A stretch of 64,000 nt of DNA from Methanomassiliicoccus sp. (GTDB lineage: Archaea > Thermoplasmatota > Thermoplasmata > Methanomassiliicoccales > Methanomassiliicoccaceae): positions 62,001-126,000 of the forward strand of contig JADFDJ010000007.1 of the NCBI GenBank assembly GCA_018262895.1, in the 5' to 3' direction. The notes beneath the pieces were generated by a model, which was not told the DNA's origin, ran no database searches, and saw only the letters and a list, made by a program, of their open reading frames with translations. A program made the translations under genes and the position numbers. The first letter of the stretch is position 1. Each line of letters opens with the position of its first letter. This document shows positions 38,101 to 51,800 of this stretch, piece after piece.

Positions 38101-38762
38101 GCGACGGGGTGACGCCGGACCTGGTCATCAACCCCCACGCTATCCCGTCCCGTATGACCGTCGCCCACGTCCTGGAGATGATAGGTGGTAAGGTCGGTGC
38201 CATGGAGGCCCGGTCCATCGACGGTACGTCCTTCTCCGGGGAGAAGGAGCAGGCCATCAGGGAATCCCTGGGCCGTGCCGGTTTCAGAACCACTGGAAAG
38301 GAGGTGATGTACGACGGTCAGAACGGCAAGAAGATCGAGGCCGAGATATTTACCGGCGTTATCTACTACCAGAAACTGCACCACATGGTGTCGGGCAAGA
38401 TGCACGTGCGTTCCCGCGGACCGGTGCAGATATTGACAAGACAGCCGACGGAAGGCCGCTCAAGGCAGGGCGGTCTGCGTTTCGGTGAGATGGAAAGGGA
38501 CTGCCTTATCGGGCACGGAGCGGCCATGGTCATCAAGGACCGGCTGCTGGACGAGTCCGATGGTACGTTCCTCTATGTGTGCGGCAACTCAAACTGCGGC
38601 CATATCGCAATGATGGACCGGAGGGGGGCGATACGCTGCCCGGTATGCGGCAATAACACCAACGTGCACCTCGTGCAGACGAGCTATGCGTTCAAGCTGC
38701 TGCTGGATGAGCTGCTGTCACTTGGCGTCGTCATGCGCCTTCAGCTGGAGGACCTAAGATGA
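35163..38762 (+). CDS. rpoB: DNA-directed RNA polymerase subunit B (single, unsplit), TTG start
   Basis: Full-length 1199 aa with [58 protein letters not shown]. Confidence 0.98.
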   Translation: MRDLIELYFKDRSIVNHHIASFNDFLSTMDNPNSRMQKIVDNLRVSADDTTRGIIKLEQDRTDGRQVEIRVGRRRDEKTGNIDPQYSRPTIRILNPVVREANGATHKLTPMEARLRNLNYLAPIELEFTIIEDGIEKEPEKVHIGDLPIMLRSKRCNLFKESMEEERELTEAEYKEKLIEFGEDPADPGGYFIIGGTERVLISLEDLAPNRVMVEYNERYGTQLEVAKVFSQKEGYRALTLVEKKKDGILMVTVPAASGQIPLVILMKALGMENDKEIYDAIVSVSDMANIVYANIEECHDKKLYPPNGVFTTEDALNYLERKFATGQAREYREKKVESIIDRSLLPHLGDTKEDRIKKAHFLGRIARSVLELSIGLRKEDDKDHYANKRLKLSGDLMEDLFRVAFTNLMKDLKYQLERSFARKKDLRIGSAIRPDLLTHRLLHALATGNWVGGRAGVSQLLDRTSNMSTLSHLRRVTSSLTRSQPHFEARDLHPTQWGRLCPNETPEGQNCGLVKNAALIIDVSEGFREEDVQWLLRDRGVVEVKAGEISTGAKVYVNGDLVGNVENPRLLVSEIRAGRRQGLLSSEINIRYDEEMGEVIINCDEGRLRRPLLVIQEGRTVITRRHLEDIREGRIKWSDLLREGVMEWIDAEEEEDSLVAVEPFDPPERCASCSRALSPTDMDWMNPGTDSKEAVLKCKHCGGDNKVPLLITPEHTHMEVDPMVILGVAAGVVPYPEHDSSPRVTMGAGMAKQSLGLSCTNYRKRPDTRGHILHYPQKPMVQTKPMDFVAFNERPAGQNFVVAVISYHGYNMEDALILNRASIERGLGRSTFMRTYRAEERRYPGGQEDHFEIPSPDVRGARTDLSYANLGEDGLISPETLVSGGDVLVGKTSPPRFLEEETDFLTPQKRRETSITIRPGESGWVDSVMLTESENGSRLVKVKVRDERIPELGDKFASRHGQKGVIGLIVPQEDMPFTCDGVTPDLVINPHAIPSRMTVAHVLEMIGGKVGAMEARSIDGTSFSGEKEQAIRESLGRAGFRTTGKEVMYDGQNGKKIEAEIFTGVIYYQKLHHMVSGKMHVRSRGPVQILTRQPTEGRSRQGGLRFGEMERDCLIGHGAAMVIKDRLLDESDGTFLYVCGNSNCGHIAMMDRRGAIRCPVCGNNTNVHLVQTSYAFKLLLDELLSLGVVMRLQLEDLR

Positions 38763-41548
38763 TGCGAGGCGTTTCAAAGAGGATAGGTTCGATCAAGTTC
38801 TCGGCGTTGTCCCCTGATGAGATCAGGAAGATGTCCGCGACCAAGGTGATCACCGCGGACACATACGATGACGATGGCTTCCCCATCGACATGGGCCTGA
38901 TGGACCCCCACCTGGGCGTCATCGAGCCCGGTCTGCGCTGCAAGACCTGCGGCAATAAGGTCGATGAGTGCCCTGGCCACTTCGGCCACATAGACCTGGC
39001 CATGCCTGTGATCCACGTCGGCCTGGTCAAGGAGATCAAGAAGCTGCTGCAGTCCACATGCAAGACCTGCGGCAAGCTGCTGATGACCAAGGAGGAGGCG
39101 CAGCGGAAGGCCCAGGAGTGGGAGCTCATGGACGACCTTGGCGGAGATGCCATCGATTACCGTCTGCTCGCGAAGGGAACGGCCAAGGATGCTTCCAAGA
39201 ACACCACTTGCCCACACTGCGGCCAGGAGCAGGGCAAGATCACCCTGGACAAGCCGACCACGTTCCGCGAGGACGGCCATAAGCTCACCCCCAAGGAAGT
39301 GAGGGAGCGTCTTGAGCGCATCCCCGATGAGGACCTGCCCCCCCTGGGCATAGACCCCAACTCCTGCCGTCCCGAGTGGATGGTGCTCACTGCTTTGGCG
39401 GTTCCGCCTGTGACGGTCCGCCCGTCCATCACCCTGGAGTCCGGCGACCGCTCCGAGGACGATCTCACCCACAAGCTGGTGGACGTCCTCAGGATCAACC
39501 AGCGTCTGCGCGAGAACCGTGACGCCGGCGCCCCCCAGCTGATAGTGGAGGACCTGTGGGAACTGCTACAGTACCACGTCACTACCTATTTCGACAACCA
39601 GACCTCCGGCATTCCCCCGGCTAGGCACCGCTCCGGCCGGCCCCTTAAGACCCTGGTCCAGAGGCTCAAGGGAAAGGAGGGCAGGTTCCGTTCCAACCTG
39701 TCAGGTAAGCGTGTCAACTTCTCGGCGCGTACCGTCATCTCTCCCGACCCCTCGTTGTCTATCAATGAGGTCGGGGTCCCATACGAGGCCGCTCGTGAAC
39801 TGACCGTTCCGGTCCACGTCACCAAGGCCAATATCGATGTCCTCAAGGCCATGGTCAAGAGGGGCTCCAGCCCAGCCCTGGAGGACGGAAGGTACACCCC
39901 TGGCGTCAACTATGTGATCCGTTCTGACGGCCGCAGGATGAAGGTCACCGACAGGAACGCCGAGATGATCGCCGACGGCCTGGAGATCGGATATGTGGTG
40001 GAGAGGCACCTTATGGACAAGGATGTCGTGCTGTTCAACAGGCAGCCTTCGCTGCACCGCATGTCCATGATGGCCCACACCGTCCGGGTCATGCCGTGGA
40101 AGACCTTCCGGTTCAACCTGTGCGTCTGCCCGCCCTACAACGCCGACTTCGATGGCGACGAGATGAACCTGCACGTCCTTCAGAGTGATGAGGCGAGGGC
40201 GGAGGCAATGATACTCATGAGGGTCCAGGAGCACATCCTGTCTCCAAGGTTCGGAGGCCCCGTCATCGGCGCCATCCATGACCACATCACCGGAACGTTC
40301 CTTCTGACCCACCAGGACCCCAAGTTCGACAAGCAGGAGACGCTGAGCATACTTTCCAAGGTGAAGCACGATCACCTCCCCGAGCCCCTGGTGGTCGATG
40401 GGAAGGAGTACTGGACAGGTCACCAGCTCTTCTCCATGGTCCTTCCCGAGGGATTCCACACTACCTTCAAGGCATCCATTTGTCGCAACTGCGCGGTATG
40501 CAAGAAGGAGGAATGCGACCTCGACGCCTACGTGAAGATACGAGAGGGCAAGCTCATCACCGGCACCATCGATGAGAAGGCCATCGGCTCCTTCAAGGGT
40601 AAGATCCTCGACAAGATCACCCGCGATTACGGCGCGGACTCTGCCAGGGAGTTCCTGGACAACGTTACCAAGCTCGCCATCGGCGCCATCATGGTGCGCG
40701 GGTTCACCACCGGTATCGATGATGAGGACATCCCCGAGGAAGCGACCCACCAGATCAACGAAATGCTGAAGGACTCGGTGCGCAAGGTCTCGGAGTACGT
40801 CCAGGCCTACCGCGACGGTACCTTGGAGCAGAGGCCCGGCCGGTCCCTCGAGGAGACCCTAGAGGTCGAGGTCATGAAGACCCTGGGCAGCGCTAGAGAT
40901 GAGGCCGGTCAGATCGCCGGCCGGCACCTGGGTATGGAGAACTCCGCGGTCATAATGGCCCGCTCCGGTGCCAGAGGTTCCATGCTCAACCTCTCGCAGA
41001 TGGCAGGCTGCATCGGTCAGCAGGCCGTCCGTGGGGAACGCCTGTCCAGAGGATATTGGAACCGGACCCTACCGCACTTCAAGAAGGGGGACCTGGGCGC
41101 GCAGGCCAAAGGCTTCGTGCAGAACTCCTACAAGAGCGGTTTGACACCGACCGAGTTCTTCTTCCACTCCATGGGTGGAAGGGAAGGTCTGGTCGATACC
41201 GCCGTCCGTACGTCCCGATCCGGTTACATGCAGCGCCGTCTTATCAACGCGCTCGAGGACCTTAAGCTGAAGCAGGACGGCACGGTCAGGAACACCGCGG
41301 ACATGATCGTCCAGCTCCAGTATGGAGAGGACGGGGTGGACCCCTGCCGCAGCGTGCAGGGAGACGCCGTGGACATCGACGACATCCTCGCGGAGGTCCT
41401 GGGCGATGATGCCGAGGCCCTCGCCCGGCTGGAGGAGAAGAAGGTGGCCGGCTACGCCACCATAGAGAAAGACCTCATGGAGACCATCGAGGAAGAGGAG
41501 GTCGAGGAGCCGGAGTACGATGCCGGAGGCGGCGGAGGTGAGGACTGA
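38759..41548 (+). CDS. rpoA1: DNA-directed RNA polymerase subunit A'
   Basis: [15 protein letters not shown] catalytic motif. Confidence 0.98.
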   Translation: MMRGVSKRIGSIKFSALSPDEIRKMSATKVITADTYDDDGFPIDMGLMDPHLGVIEPGLRCKTCGNKVDECPGHFGHIDLAMPVIHVGLVKEIKKLLQSTCKTCGKLLMTKEEAQRKAQEWELMDDLGGDAIDYRLLAKGTAKDASKNTTCPHCGQEQGKITLDKPTTFREDGHKLTPKEVRERLERIPDEDLPPLGIDPNSCRPEWMVLTALAVPPVTVRPSITLESGDRSEDDLTHKLVDVLRINQRLRENRDAGAPQLIVEDLWELLQYHVTTYFDNQTSGIPPARHRSGRPLKTLVQRLKGKEGRFRSNLSGKRVNFSARTVISPDPSLSINEVGVPYEAARELTVPVHVTKANIDVLKAMVKRGSSPALEDGRYTPGVNYVIRSDGRRMKVTDRNAEMIADGLEIGYVVERHLMDKDVVLFNRQPSLHRMSMMAHTVRVMPWKTFRFNLCVCPPYNADFDGDEMNLHVLQSDEARAEAMILMRVQEHILSPRFGGPVIGAIHDHITGTFLLTHQDPKFDKQETLSILSKVKHDHLPEPLVVDGKEYWTGHQLFSMVLPEGFHTTFKASICRNCAVCKKEECDLDAYVKIREGKLITGTIDEKAIGSFKGKILDKITRDYGADSAREFLDNVTKLAIGAIMVRGFTTGIDDEDIPEEATHQINEMLKDSVRKVSEYVQAYRDGTLEQRPGRSLEETLEVEVMKTLGSARDEAGQIAGRHLGMENSAVIMARSGARGSMLNLSQMAGCIGQQAVRGERLSRGYWNRTLPHFKKGDLGAQAKGFVQNSYKSGLTPTEFFFHSMGGREGLVDTAVRTSRSGYMQRRLINALEDLKLKQDGTVRNTADMIVQLQYGEDGVDPCRSVQGDAVDIDDILAEVLGDDAEALARLEEKKVAGYATIEKDLMETIEEEEVEEPEYDAGGGGGED

Positions 41549-43020
41549 TGGCCCGTAAGGACACGTTCAAGGCATTGTTGCGCAGGGGCATTGATGAGGC
41601 CACGGCCGACAAGCTGCTCCAAGGGTACAGCAGCATCACCGATATGGCCGCGGCCTCCGCCGCGGACATGGTGGCCCTGGGGCTCACAGAGGCCCAGGCC
41701 GCCGAGGTCAGCAAGCTCCTGGGCAAGGCCAAGAAGGAGGGCGGGAAGAAGGCAGAGAAGAAGGAGGCGGCACCGGAGCCTGTCAAGAAGACAGAGTTCC
41801 AGAAGGTCGTCAAGGCCCGCCCCCTGTTGCCGATGGAAGAGAGGCTCAATAAGTTGCTCTCCGACATCGGTAAGTTCCTCCCCCGCCGCGTGGTCGTCTC
41901 CTTAGCAGAGAGGCTGGATGGAGTGAACCTTTCCGAACCCAAGATCAAGGAGATCCTGCTCAAGGCCGCCGAGAAGTATGAGCTCCACAAGATGGACGCC
42001 AACGAATCCGCGGGGATCCTGGCGGCGCAGTCCATCGGGGAGCCCGGTACTCAGATGACCATGCGTACCTTCCACTACGCCGGTGTGGCGGAGATCAACG
42101 TTACACTGGGCCTGCCGCGCCTCATCGAGATCGTGGACGCCCGTCGGGTACCCTCCACCCCCATGATGACGGTGTACATCGAGCCGGAGCTGGCCGGTGA
42201 CGTCGACGTCGTCCGTAAGGTGGCGTCAAGAATCGAGAAGACGACCCTTCTGGACATCGCGGACATCGAGACCGACATCGCCAACATGAAGGTGATAGTT
42301 CACCCTGACCGCTCCAAGCTGGAGCAGAAGGGCATCACCGAGGAGCAGATCGTGGAGAGGCTCAACAAGGACCGCCGCCTGCGCGGACAGGTGGCCCTGG
42401 TCCAGGACGAGGACGAAAAGGACCGCCGGTTGGTCGTCATATCCTCCGAGGAGGCGAGCTTCAAGAAGCTACAAGGCATCGTTCAGGCAACCCGGGATGC
42501 GGTCATCCAGGGCCTGGACGGTATCGAGAGGGCCATCCTGAGGAACCAGGGTGGCGAGTACGTCATCTACACCGCAGGCTCCAACCTCAGGGAGGTGCTG
42601 GCGGAGGAGCATGTGGACCGAAAGCGGACTACCACCAACTCCATCCAGGAGATATACGACGTACTGGGTGTGGAGGCTGCCCGGAACTCCATCATCCACG
42701 AGGCATCCAGGACCCTGGGCGAACAGGGTCTGACGGTGGACATCCGGCACATCATGCTCGTGGCCGATCTGATGACCAACGACGGCGACGTCAAGGCCAT
42801 AGGTAGGCATGGGATCTCCGGCAGGAAATCAAGCGTGCTCGCGAGGGCAGCGTTCGAGATCACTGCCACCCACTTGCTCCACGCCGCTCTCACTGGAGAG
42901 ACGGACGACCTGGACGGTGTAGCGGAGAACATTATCGTAGGGCAACCCGTGACCCTGGGGACAGGTGCTGTCAACCTGGTTTACGTGCCTAAGAAAAGGC
43001 CTAAGGAGGCAAGCGAATGA
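41548..43020 (+). CDS. rpoA2: DNA-directed RNA polymerase subunit A'' with N-terminal helix-hairpin-helix-like extension
   Basis: [34 protein letters not shown]; about 80 extra N-terminal residues. Confidence 0.97.
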   Translation: MARKDTFKALLRRGIDEATADKLLQGYSSITDMAAASAADMVALGLTEAQAAEVSKLLGKAKKEGGKKAEKKEAAPEPVKKTEFQKVVKARPLLPMEERLNKLLSDIGKFLPRRVVVSLAERLDGVNLSEPKIKEILLKAAEKYELHKMDANESAGILAAQSIGEPGTQMTMRTFHYAGVAEINVTLGLPRLIEIVDARRVPSTPMMTVYIEPELAGDVDVVRKVASRIEKTTLLDIADIETDIANMKVIVHPDRSKLEQKGITEEQIVERLNKDRRLRGQVALVQDEDEKDRRLVVISSEEASFKKLQGIVQATRDAVIQGLDGIERAILRNQGGEYVIYTAGSNLREVLAEEHVDRKRTTTNSIQEIYDVLGVEAARNSIIHEASRTLGEQGLTVDIRHIMLVADLMTNDGDVKAIGRHGISGRKSSVLARAAFEITATHLLHAALTGETDDLDGVAENIIVGQPVTLGTGAVNLVYVPKKRPKEASE

Positions 43021-43298
43021 TAGATTTGGGAAGAGCGATTAAGGCCGCTGCGACCACCGGCAAGGTGGTCTACGGCGTGCAGCAGGCAGAGAAGGCGGTC
43101 AACAGCGGAGAGGCCAAGATGGTCATTCTTTCTGCGAACTGCCCGAGTGAGTTCCTCAGATCTGGAAACCACAACAATGTCAAGGTTGTCAAGTTTGAGG
43201 GTACCAACATGGAGCTAGGGGCTCTCTGTGGGAAACCGTTCTCGGTGTCCGCTCTAGCGGTGATCGACAAGGGTACCTCCAACATCCTTTCGTTGTGA
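43017..43298 (+). CDS. rpl30e: ribosomal protein L30e-like
   Basis: [36 protein letters not shown]; position in the RNAP operon. Confidence 0.95.
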   Translation: MIDLGRAIKAAATTGKVVYGVQQAEKAVNSGEAKMVILSANCPSEFLRSGNHNNVKVVKFEGTNMELGALCGKPFSVSALAVIDKGTSNILSL

Positions 43299-43302
43299 TC
43301 CT

Positions 43303-43731
43303 ATGCCGGCTGAGATAACTTTCACCGAGGACACCCTGAGGTACATCAACCTCTTCGAGGCGGTTACCAAGACCAGGGTCAAGGATTGCATGGAGACCGA
43401 GGAGAAGCTGGTGTTCGTGGTCGAGCCTGGCCAGGCCAACAGGGCCGTGGGCAAGGCCGGCGAGAACGTCATCCGCCTCAAGAACCAGACCGGGAAGAAC
43501 ATTCAGGTCATTGAGTACTCGGACGAGCCGGAGAAGTTCATCCGGAACGTGTTCTACAACTACAACGTGCAGAACGTCGTCATCGAGAACCGGGGCAATG
43601 TGGTGCATGCAACCGTGACCGTCGATCCCAAGGTCAAGGGGAGGGCGATCGGCAAGAACGGCCGCAACCTCAAGATCGCACGGGACATAGTCAACCGTCA
43701 CCACAACGTCCAGAGCATCAGCGTGGCTTGA
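43303..43731 (+). CDS. nusA: NusA-like transcription termination/KH protein
   Basis: VEPGQANRAVGKAGENVIRLK, VKGRAIGKNGRNLKIARDI. Confidence 0.95.
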   Translation: MPAEITFTEDTLRYINLFEAVTKTRVKDCMETEEKLVFVVEPGQANRAVGKAGENVIRLKNQTGKNIQVIEYSDEPEKFIRNVFYNYNVQNVVIENRGNVVHATVTVDPKVKGRAIGKNGRNLKIARDIVNRHHNVQSISVA

Positions 43732-44785
43732 GCGGTTCCCGCTCCACTTCCAACCGATCGGCGGTGGGGTACTCCTCCACCAGGAAGGACTCGTAGGGTA
43801 GCATGGGGGCTATCTCCTTCAGCACCCACGGGGCCACCTCAACCCTTTCCTTTTCCATGTCCTTTCTGAAGAGCCCGTCGGGCACGGTATACTTATCCCG
43901 CAGCACGGCAATGATCTCATCCATTGGTCCTTCGATGACGCCCTTGAGGAGCATGCCCTCCTCTGTGATCATGTCCGAAGGCAGGGCCACCCTCAGCGCC
44001 CGCCTCTTTATTCGCTTCCTGAGCTGAACGGAGTCCTTGAAGCTGGATGAGCAGTAGTGAACGGGGATGGCATGCTCTCCTTCGACCACGGCCAGCGCCG
44101 TCGTTTCGCTTCCCCGGACCGCGCTGGACACGTCGTCCTTGACCTCCATGCCCCTATCCTTCAGCTCCTCCCAGTTGCCCTCGGAGAACTCCAGCTCGTT
44201 GAGGTTTACGAAGTCCAGGCCCGCTTCCTGGGCGAACCGCACGAGTCGCCTCAGCTCCTCCTCCTGCCCAGGGATGGCCGGGACCTCCATCCCTATCTTC
44301 ATGCGGGAACCCTTCTTGAACTCAGCGATCCCGGACCCCTCAAGCTGACCCCAGGCCTCCATAGGGGGGTGCAGCCGCAGCTCGTCCAACCCCGCTTCCT
44401 CCAGAGCGCGGAACGCGGAGGTATCCAAGGACGAGGTGTAAAGGTGAACGTGATGCCTCTTTCCGAAGGTCTTCTTTAGGAGCTTGATGAAGTGCACCGT
44501 GCGGTCCAGGCATGCCACGGGGTCCCCGCCGGTGACACCGGTGCCCTGGGCCCCTATCATCTTGGCCTCCTTGATCACGTCCTCGTCGCTGCTCGCCTTC
44601 AGCTCATTGGCATAGATGACGTTCTTCCCCCGTTTCTCCAGGGATAGGGGGCAGTAGTAGCAGCCGGTGGAGCACCTTCCGGACACGAGAAGCACCATCT
44701 TGGTCCCCTGGCGGCAAAGCACACAACCACGCGGCAACCGTCCGGTGTACGCAGACCCCGCCTCCATCGGTTCGACCCTCATCAT
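43718..44785 (-). CDS. radical SAM protein (COG2108-like)
   Basis: LVSGRCSTGCYYCPLSLEKRGKNVIYANELKA. Confidence 0.9.
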   Translation of the reverse strand: MMRVEPMEAGSAYTGRLPRGCVLCRQGTKMVLLVSGRCSTGCYYCPLSLEKRGKNVIYANELKASSDEDVIKEAKMIGAQGTGVTGGDPVACLDRTVHFIKLLKKTFGKRHHVHLYTSSLDTSAFRALEEAGLDELRLHPPMEAWGQLEGSGIAEFKKGSRMKIGMEVPAIPGQEEELRRLVRFAQEAGLDFVNLNELEFSEGNWEELKDRGMEVKDDVSSAVRGSETTALAVVEGEHAIPVHYCSSSFKDSVQLRKRIKRRALRVALPSDMITEEGMLLKGVIEGPMDEIIAVLRDKYTVPDGLFRKDMEKERVEVAPWVLKEIAPMLPYESFLVEEYPTADRLEVEREPLKPR

Positions 44786-44985
44786 TGTTCCTGAGGCCTG
44801 GTCCTCTAATAAATGTTGCTTCTCCGCGTATTGGGTCTAGTTGCTCCCGCCGGTACGCCAGGGAGCTGGAACCCCTGTTACACCCACGGGACGCCGTTAT
44901 ATTGTCCCGCACTACTGAGCCATGGACCAATGGAGGTCTACCATCCCTAAAAATATGTGCACTGTTATGAGGTGACGGTGGTCAT

Positions 44986-45639
44986 TTGAAGAAGAACACG
45001 CGGATGGTCCTGGCCCTGGACGAGACGGACGAGAGCAGGGCGCTCAAGATCGCCGATGAGGTGGCCGACCTTGTGGACGCCATCAAGATCAACTGGCCTT
45101 TGGTGCTCTCCACATCGCCGGAGATGATCACCCGCCTATCTCACCTCTGCCCGGTCATATGCGACTTCAAGATCGCGGACATACCCAACACTGACCGTCT
45201 GATCGTGGAGCAGGTGCGGAGGAGGGGTGCCTCCGGGGTGATCGTTCATGCATTCACTGGTTCTGATTCCCTGTCCGCGGCCGTGAAGGCGGCCGAGGAC
45301 CTGGACGTGTTCGTGGTAACCGAGATGTCCCATCCCGGGGGACGGGAGTTCACCGCCCCCCTGGCCGAGCGCTTTGCCGGCATGGCCGTGGAGGCGGGGG
45401 CGGCGGGCGTGATCGCACCCGCCACTCGACCGGAGAGCATTGCCAGGGTCCGTAACATCGTGGGCGACCTCCTCATACTCACCCCGGGAGTGGGAGCGCA
45501 GGGAGGGAGCGCTTCCGACGCCATCTCCATGGGCGCGGACCATGTGATCGTGGGGCGTTCCATCTATGGCTCCCCGATGCCCCGGGAGGCCGCAGAAAAG
45601 CTCGCCAAGGAGATCCGACAGGCGGCACAGGCCCTGTAG
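44986..45639 (+). CDS. pyrF: orotidine 5'-phosphate decarboxylase, TTG start
   Basis: LALDETDESRALKIADEV, VICDFKIADIPNTDRLI, DHVIVGRSIYGSP. Confidence 0.95.
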   Translation: MKKNTRMVLALDETDESRALKIADEVADLVDAIKINWPLVLSTSPEMITRLSHLCPVICDFKIADIPNTDRLIVEQVRRRGASGVIVHAFTGSDSLSAAVKAAEDLDVFVVTEMSHPGGREFTAPLAERFAGMAVEAGAAGVIAPATRPESIARVRNIVGDLLILTPGVGAQGGSASDAISMGADHVIVGRSIYGSPMPREAAEKLAKEIRQAAQAL

Positions 45640-45848
45640 CGTTCGCAGGTATGGTCTCCCCCCTTCGCGTCATCCGACCCTTCTCACGCCATCCAGCAGC
45701 CTTCGGATGCAATAATTGGGGAATGTGCCCGGAACAGGCACTTCCAAACCCCCATGCACAAGGTTGTGCCAGAAAAAAGCCCTTTAAAGCCAGATTTTTT
45801 ATACCGGACCAGTAATCTGAGGACGATTCTGCCTAGGAGACGTTAACG

Positions 45849-48800
45849 ATGGATGCAAATGATGGGAGGCCAGAGGGTCGTCCCCAAAAGGTACAGAAGC
45901 CAAAGATAGGTGGTCTCCAAGCCCTGTTCAAGGAGGATTCCTGGCTGGGTCGGAACTGGGGTACCATCCTCATCCTGGTAGCTATCATTTTCATCGCACT
46001 TTTCGTGCGTAGCTACTTCGGGTACTCCACAGCGGTGGACAATGGCTTCTTGGTCGCAGGCGGCTCGGACTCGTACTATCACCAGCGCGTTATCGGGTAC
46101 GTCGAGGACACAGGCAACCATCTGGTCAACGACCCCATGCTCAACTATCCCATGGGCGTCAGGAACATGAGGCCACCTCTATACGATTGGTCCGTAGCTG
46201 TCACCAGCATGTTCATGTCCGGCGTCACAGGGATGTCGATCACGGACAGCACAGGTTATACCCTCCTGTTCTCTACGGCCTTCTGGGGGGCACTTACCTG
46301 CATTCCAGTGTACATGCTCACGCGGGCTGCCTTCGGTAACCGCGCAGGGCTCCTAGCATCTCTTCTGTTCGCGATAATGCCGGGCAACATCACCCGCAGC
46401 GTGTTCGCGGACGCCGACCACGATGCCATGATCCTGTTCTTCGTGGTCTTCGGTCTGTACTTCCTGTTCCGTTCCCTGGTTAGTATAAACGGGACAAGAT
46501 GGGTCGAGAACTGGAAGAACATCACGTCCATCAGAACGGGCGTCAAATCTTACATGGAAACCAATCGGCGCTCCCTCATCTATGCGATGCTGGGAGGCGT
46601 CTGTTTCGCCGCAGTGGCGATGATATGGACCGGGTACACGTACATGCTCATCATCGTCCTGGTATACTTCCTGGTCCAGGTCCTGATAAACCGCTTCCGG
46701 AACATCGACTCCATGGGTGAGTTCTTCGTCATCGGGGCCATGCTCCTAACGGGCTTCGTACTCATGGCCCCTCTGTACTGGCAGCTCAGCTACTGGAGCC
46801 AGTGGTACGATGTGCCTTTCTATCTGTTCCTCGCCACGATGTTCGTGGGCGGGTTGTTCGTAGCGTCCCGGGATTACCCCTGGACACTGGTCATTCCAGT
46901 TGTCATCGGCATAATCCTGCTGGCACTCGTGGCGGTGTTCATCCTCGCCCCCAACCTGTTCGAGGCGATCGTCACTGGCCAGGGATATCTGGTCAAGAGC
47001 AAGCTATACTCCACAATCTCGGAAGCAACGGCCCCGACATTCTCCAACCTGGCGATGTCATTTGGTGTGGTCACCTTCTGGCTCGCCATCATCGGCCTCG
47101 TCTGGGCGGCGGTGAAGATACCCAAGGACCCCTCGCCCTACCTCGTGTTCATCGTAGTGTGGATGGCGGTCAGCATGTACATGGCAGCCTCGGCCAGCAG
47201 GTTCCTGTTCAACGCCTCCCCCGCCTTCGCCATGGCCGCGGGATGGATACTGGCCCTGCTCATAAAGAGGCTCAAGTTCGAGGACATGCCCAGGACCTTC
47301 AGCGGCTTCTGGTCCAATCCTCTGCGGACTTTGAGGAAGAACGTGAAGATAAGCCATGTCGTAGGAGTACTGTTCCTTGCCTTCCTGGTGATCCTCCCCA
47401 ACGCCTGGGGTGCGATAGACGCGGGTATCCCGTCGGAGACCAAGAGGGACTACGACAAGCAGATCTACTATGCCCTGCCGGACATACTGCATCCTGCTGA
47501 TTACGATACGGTCAACGGGACGTTCTGGTATCTGGGAGCGTTCTCGTATTCGCTGCCGTTACCGACCGCGTACTATCCGGCCGCTTGGTCATGGCTCAAG
47601 ACGCAGGACAGCAACCTATCGGAAGCGGACAGACCCGCCTTCCTGTCCTGGTGGGACTATGGCTTCGAGGCCATACAGGCGGGCGGTCATCCGACCGTTG
47701 CGGACAACTTCCAGAGCGGCTACGAGTATGCCGCTTCGTTCCTGATGTCGGAGAACGAGAGCGATGCCGTCTCCCTGCTCACCATCAGGCTGCTGGAGAA
47801 GACAGGCTTCACCGACAGCATCAACAGCGCGTTATCCAACAATGGTGTCGATGCCGCTGCTCTCAAGGACATCATGCAGAACCCGTCCAACTATGTCCAG
47901 ACGGTGCTCGATAACCCTGACGTCTACGGCAAGTTCACGAGCGACATAAGCGTGGCCAACGCCAAGTACGCTGCGGCCCGTATGGAGCTCGAGAAGGTCG
48001 ACCTTGAGAAACTGGTCGACACATACCATGATGTCAGGGAGGTCAGCGGTTATGACATCGGCTACGTGGCCGTGGACAGCAGGCTGTTCCCCTTCAGTGC
48101 GACGGGGAGCAACATCTTCTACGCACCCGCCAAGCTGAACGATCGTACCATAGACTCGTACACCGGGTCGCCGACCGACTACTACACCATAAAGGCCATA
48201 CTAAGCGACTACAGCGCTGTGGACCTACAGAACGTGACATCTAGAGATACCGTCCTGGGCTACCAGATCTACTATACGGACCTGTTCTACCAGACCATGA
48301 TCTACAGGACGTTCATGGGCCTGAGCCCCTCGGACATCGGCGAGACCAGCCAGGGAATACCTGGATACTCGGGTACGCTTAGCAGCTACGACGCCATGCC
48401 GGCCTACAACCTGACACACTTCAAGCAGGTCTACCGCACGGCGTACTATCTGCCTGACAACTCCACCACCTGGGAGGCGGTCTCCTATGAGGAGGCCAAG
48501 TACCTGCAGTCCCAGATAGACGCTGGGGCCATAAACGGTACCGTGGACAAGAGCGCCTCGGTGCTGCAATCAGGTGTGGTGTTCATGCAGTACTATGACG
48601 GTGCGATACTGAACGGTACTGCCATCGCCAGTGATGGAACGCCCTACTCTGGTGTCCACGTTACTGTGATCGACGAGAACGGCATACCGCATCAGACGGT
48701 CACCACATCATCTGACGGTTCCTACCAGGTCTATCTGCCGTTCGGCAACGTCAGCGTGGTATATTCTGTGGGAGACCTCGACGGCAGCACCCTGATCGGC

Positions 48801-51800
48801 TCCGAGCTCGATCGGGTTGATTACCAGGTCTCATATGCCCAGGCCATGAGGCTGGAGAGCTTCACCGCTAATGGGGACATCACCCTCGCGGGCTCGAGGC
48901 TGTCCGGTTACGTGTTCTGGGACATGGACGGTAATGGGCGTTTCAGCACCGGAGATGAGGCCATCGCCGGCGCTTCCGTGGTGCTGAAGAACAATAAAAC
49001 CGGGTTCACATCCAGCGCGACCTCCGATAGCAACGGATACTACTCCCTGCTGGGTGCGGAGAGCGACAACAACGTGCTCTACGCCACCTACGAGGATCAC
49101 ACCTTCGGTTACGAGTCCGTGGACCTGGCATCTACCGGATCACTGCGCCGTAACATCGCCATAGAGCCGGCGGTGGTCAGTGGGACCATCTCCTTCCTGG
49201 AGGGCGGGACCGCCAGCGGGGTCGTGATAAGCCTCACGGACACTGCCAGCGGTGAAGTGACCAACACCACCAGCGGGTCGGGAGGGGCGTTCACCTTTAA
49301 TCGCCTGCTGCCGGGAGACTATACTGTGGACACTGCCGATACCAATATCAGCGCAGGCTCCCAGACCGTTACCCTCAGTGCAGGAAGCACTGTCACCGTG
49401 AACCTGAAGATGTACAGGGCGACACAGATCACCGGCCAGGTCACCATCGATACGGTGCCCCAGGCAAACGTGGCGGTCGGTTTCATATCCGATGCCGGTG
49501 AGCTGTTCACAACCACCGATTCCTCAGGCAACTATGTGATCACCCTGCCCCAGGGTACGTACACCGCATATGCTTTGACCCTGAGGGAAGGCGTCAACAT
49601 GGTGGCCATGGAGCCCCTCGTCGCCAACACCAACAGCGCCACTCTCGACCTGCCATTGTCCACCGGTTCGGTGGTGACAGGTGTTGTCAAGAACGGCGGC
49701 TCCGCGGTCAGCGGCGCTTCGGTCGTCTACACCTCGGTGGCCGATGCTACGTTCCTGAGGACCTCCACCAACTCCACCGGGGACTACCGTCTGGTCCTGC
49801 CTACGGGCGATTACTTCGTGTACGCGGCAGGCTCCGGAAAGGCCTACTGGGGCAACCTGGCCATAAGCGGCACCAGCACCCAGGAGATCGCCTTACAGGA
49901 CTCCACCACTATTGGTGGAACCACCTGGTACGACACCAACCTCAACAATGAGATGGACACCAGCGAGGGCCTCGGGAACGTGGTTCTCAAGGTACAGTCC
50001 AAGACCACATCATCTCAGGTGGTGTACTTCACATCCGATGGATCGGGCGATTACAACATCACCCTGCCCACCGGTAACTCATACGTGCTCACCGCCAACC
50101 TGGACGGTTACACCGAGTATACCAACACCTACGACCCCCTGAGCTCGGCCGTTGGCAACAACATTGAGATGGTGGCCATCAACCGCACGGTCACCGGAAC
50201 GGTCACATCCGGCGGGTCCCCCGTCAACGGTATAACGGTCACCTTGACCGCCAACGGCGGAGGTGCTGTGACCACCACCGCGACCACAAGCGGCTCCGGA
50301 CAGTTCGCTGTCAGCGCGGCACCTGGCACCTACTCAATCATCGTCGATCAGAACGTCTCTGGGGACAACTCCAGCATGTACAAGGCCTCCAAGGCCCTGA
50401 CGGTGGAGGTGGGCAAGGACCCCGATGCTGTCAACGTCGCGCTCGACACGGTCGCCAGGGTCACGGTCAACGTGACCATGCCCTCGGGAGCATCTGGATC
50501 TGTGCGGTTCATCGGACCTGACGAATCCACCGTTGCCGCGTCCTCTACCATCACCGAGTACCTGACGCCAGGAACATACACAGTGTACACCGAGCTCTCG
50601 GACGATGATATATACTACACCGACCTCAGATCGGCGACAATAGCTGCGGGCACTAACATCGATATCGCTCCCCAGCTCTCCTACGCCCTCACCGGGCAGA
50701 TGCAGTACGATGGCGAGGACCTTCTGATCCCCGCAAACATCACCATCTCCTCGGGGGCGGCCGCGGTGACCATGAACGCCAACAGCCAAGGGTCGTTCAC
50801 CACCTATCTGGTGAACGGCACCTACACCGTGGATGCGGAGTACCACACCACGGGCACGATCGATGAGAAGACCCGCTACCTTGTCTACACAGCGAGCCAA
50901 GGCGTCACGGTGAACGGTGATCAGACCGTGGACATCGCTCTCGCCCGCGGCCTTGACAACGCCACCATCAGCGGGACCATAAGCGGGGCCTCCTCAGGAG
51001 TGAGCTGGAACTTCGTTGCGCTGTCCAGCACGGCCATCGACGGCTCAGTCAGCTCCGGAGCGGGCTCCTATTCCGTGAGCCTTGCACCAGGCACCTACAG
51101 CGCCTACGGTGTCGATGGTTCTGGCAACGTGTACCTGGGTGTATTAACCGTCAACTCCGAGGGGACCAACACCGCCAACGTGACGTTCGAGAGCGGCATA
51201 CTGGTCAGCGGAACGGTCCGTTACAACGGCGCGGGTGCCGGTGGCGCCAAGGTGGTGTTCTCGGACGCCGCCCAGGTGACCGCCAACGCCAACGGGGCCG
51301 GAGGCTACTCCGCCTACCTGCCACGGGGCACCTATAATGTTACGGCCACATGGACCAACGAGGAAGTGGCAGGGGTCACCGTGACCTACTCCCGCTCCTT
51401 CGATCTGGATGTAAACTCCAGTGTCAGCCGGGACATCGATCTGGTCCGCCAGATAAAGGGCGCTGTGGAGCTTGTCTGGGACTCCGGGAGCAAGAAGACA
51501 GTGAACGCAGGGGAGTCCGCTACCTATGATGTCACCGTGTACAACCGCGGCAACATTGACGACACCTACGTCCTCGGCAGCGACTCCAGCTGGAACGTGA
51601 CCTTCTCCGAGGATACCGTGGAGCTGCCCTGGGGCGCCAACAGCTTCAGGACGGTCCAGGTGACCATAGGGACCCCGGATAACGCCAAGGTCAGCCACTC
51701 CGCCATAAAGCTGAACGCCACCTCCAAGAACCACACCAGCGCCTCTGGCACGGTCAATGTGGACGTCAACATCGTGCCGGCGTACGCGGTCAGCATCAAC

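Noticed and set aside
39701-40750. 349-aa minus-strand ORF antisense to rpoA1, and similar long ORFs opposite rpoB
   Set aside because: Shadow ORFs of conserved RNAP genes in GC-rich DNA.
48600-51500. Possible DNA tandem repeat or CRISPR-like array
   Set aside because: Repetition is at protein level (beta-domain repeats in one open frame); no fixed-length DNA repeat-spacer pattern.
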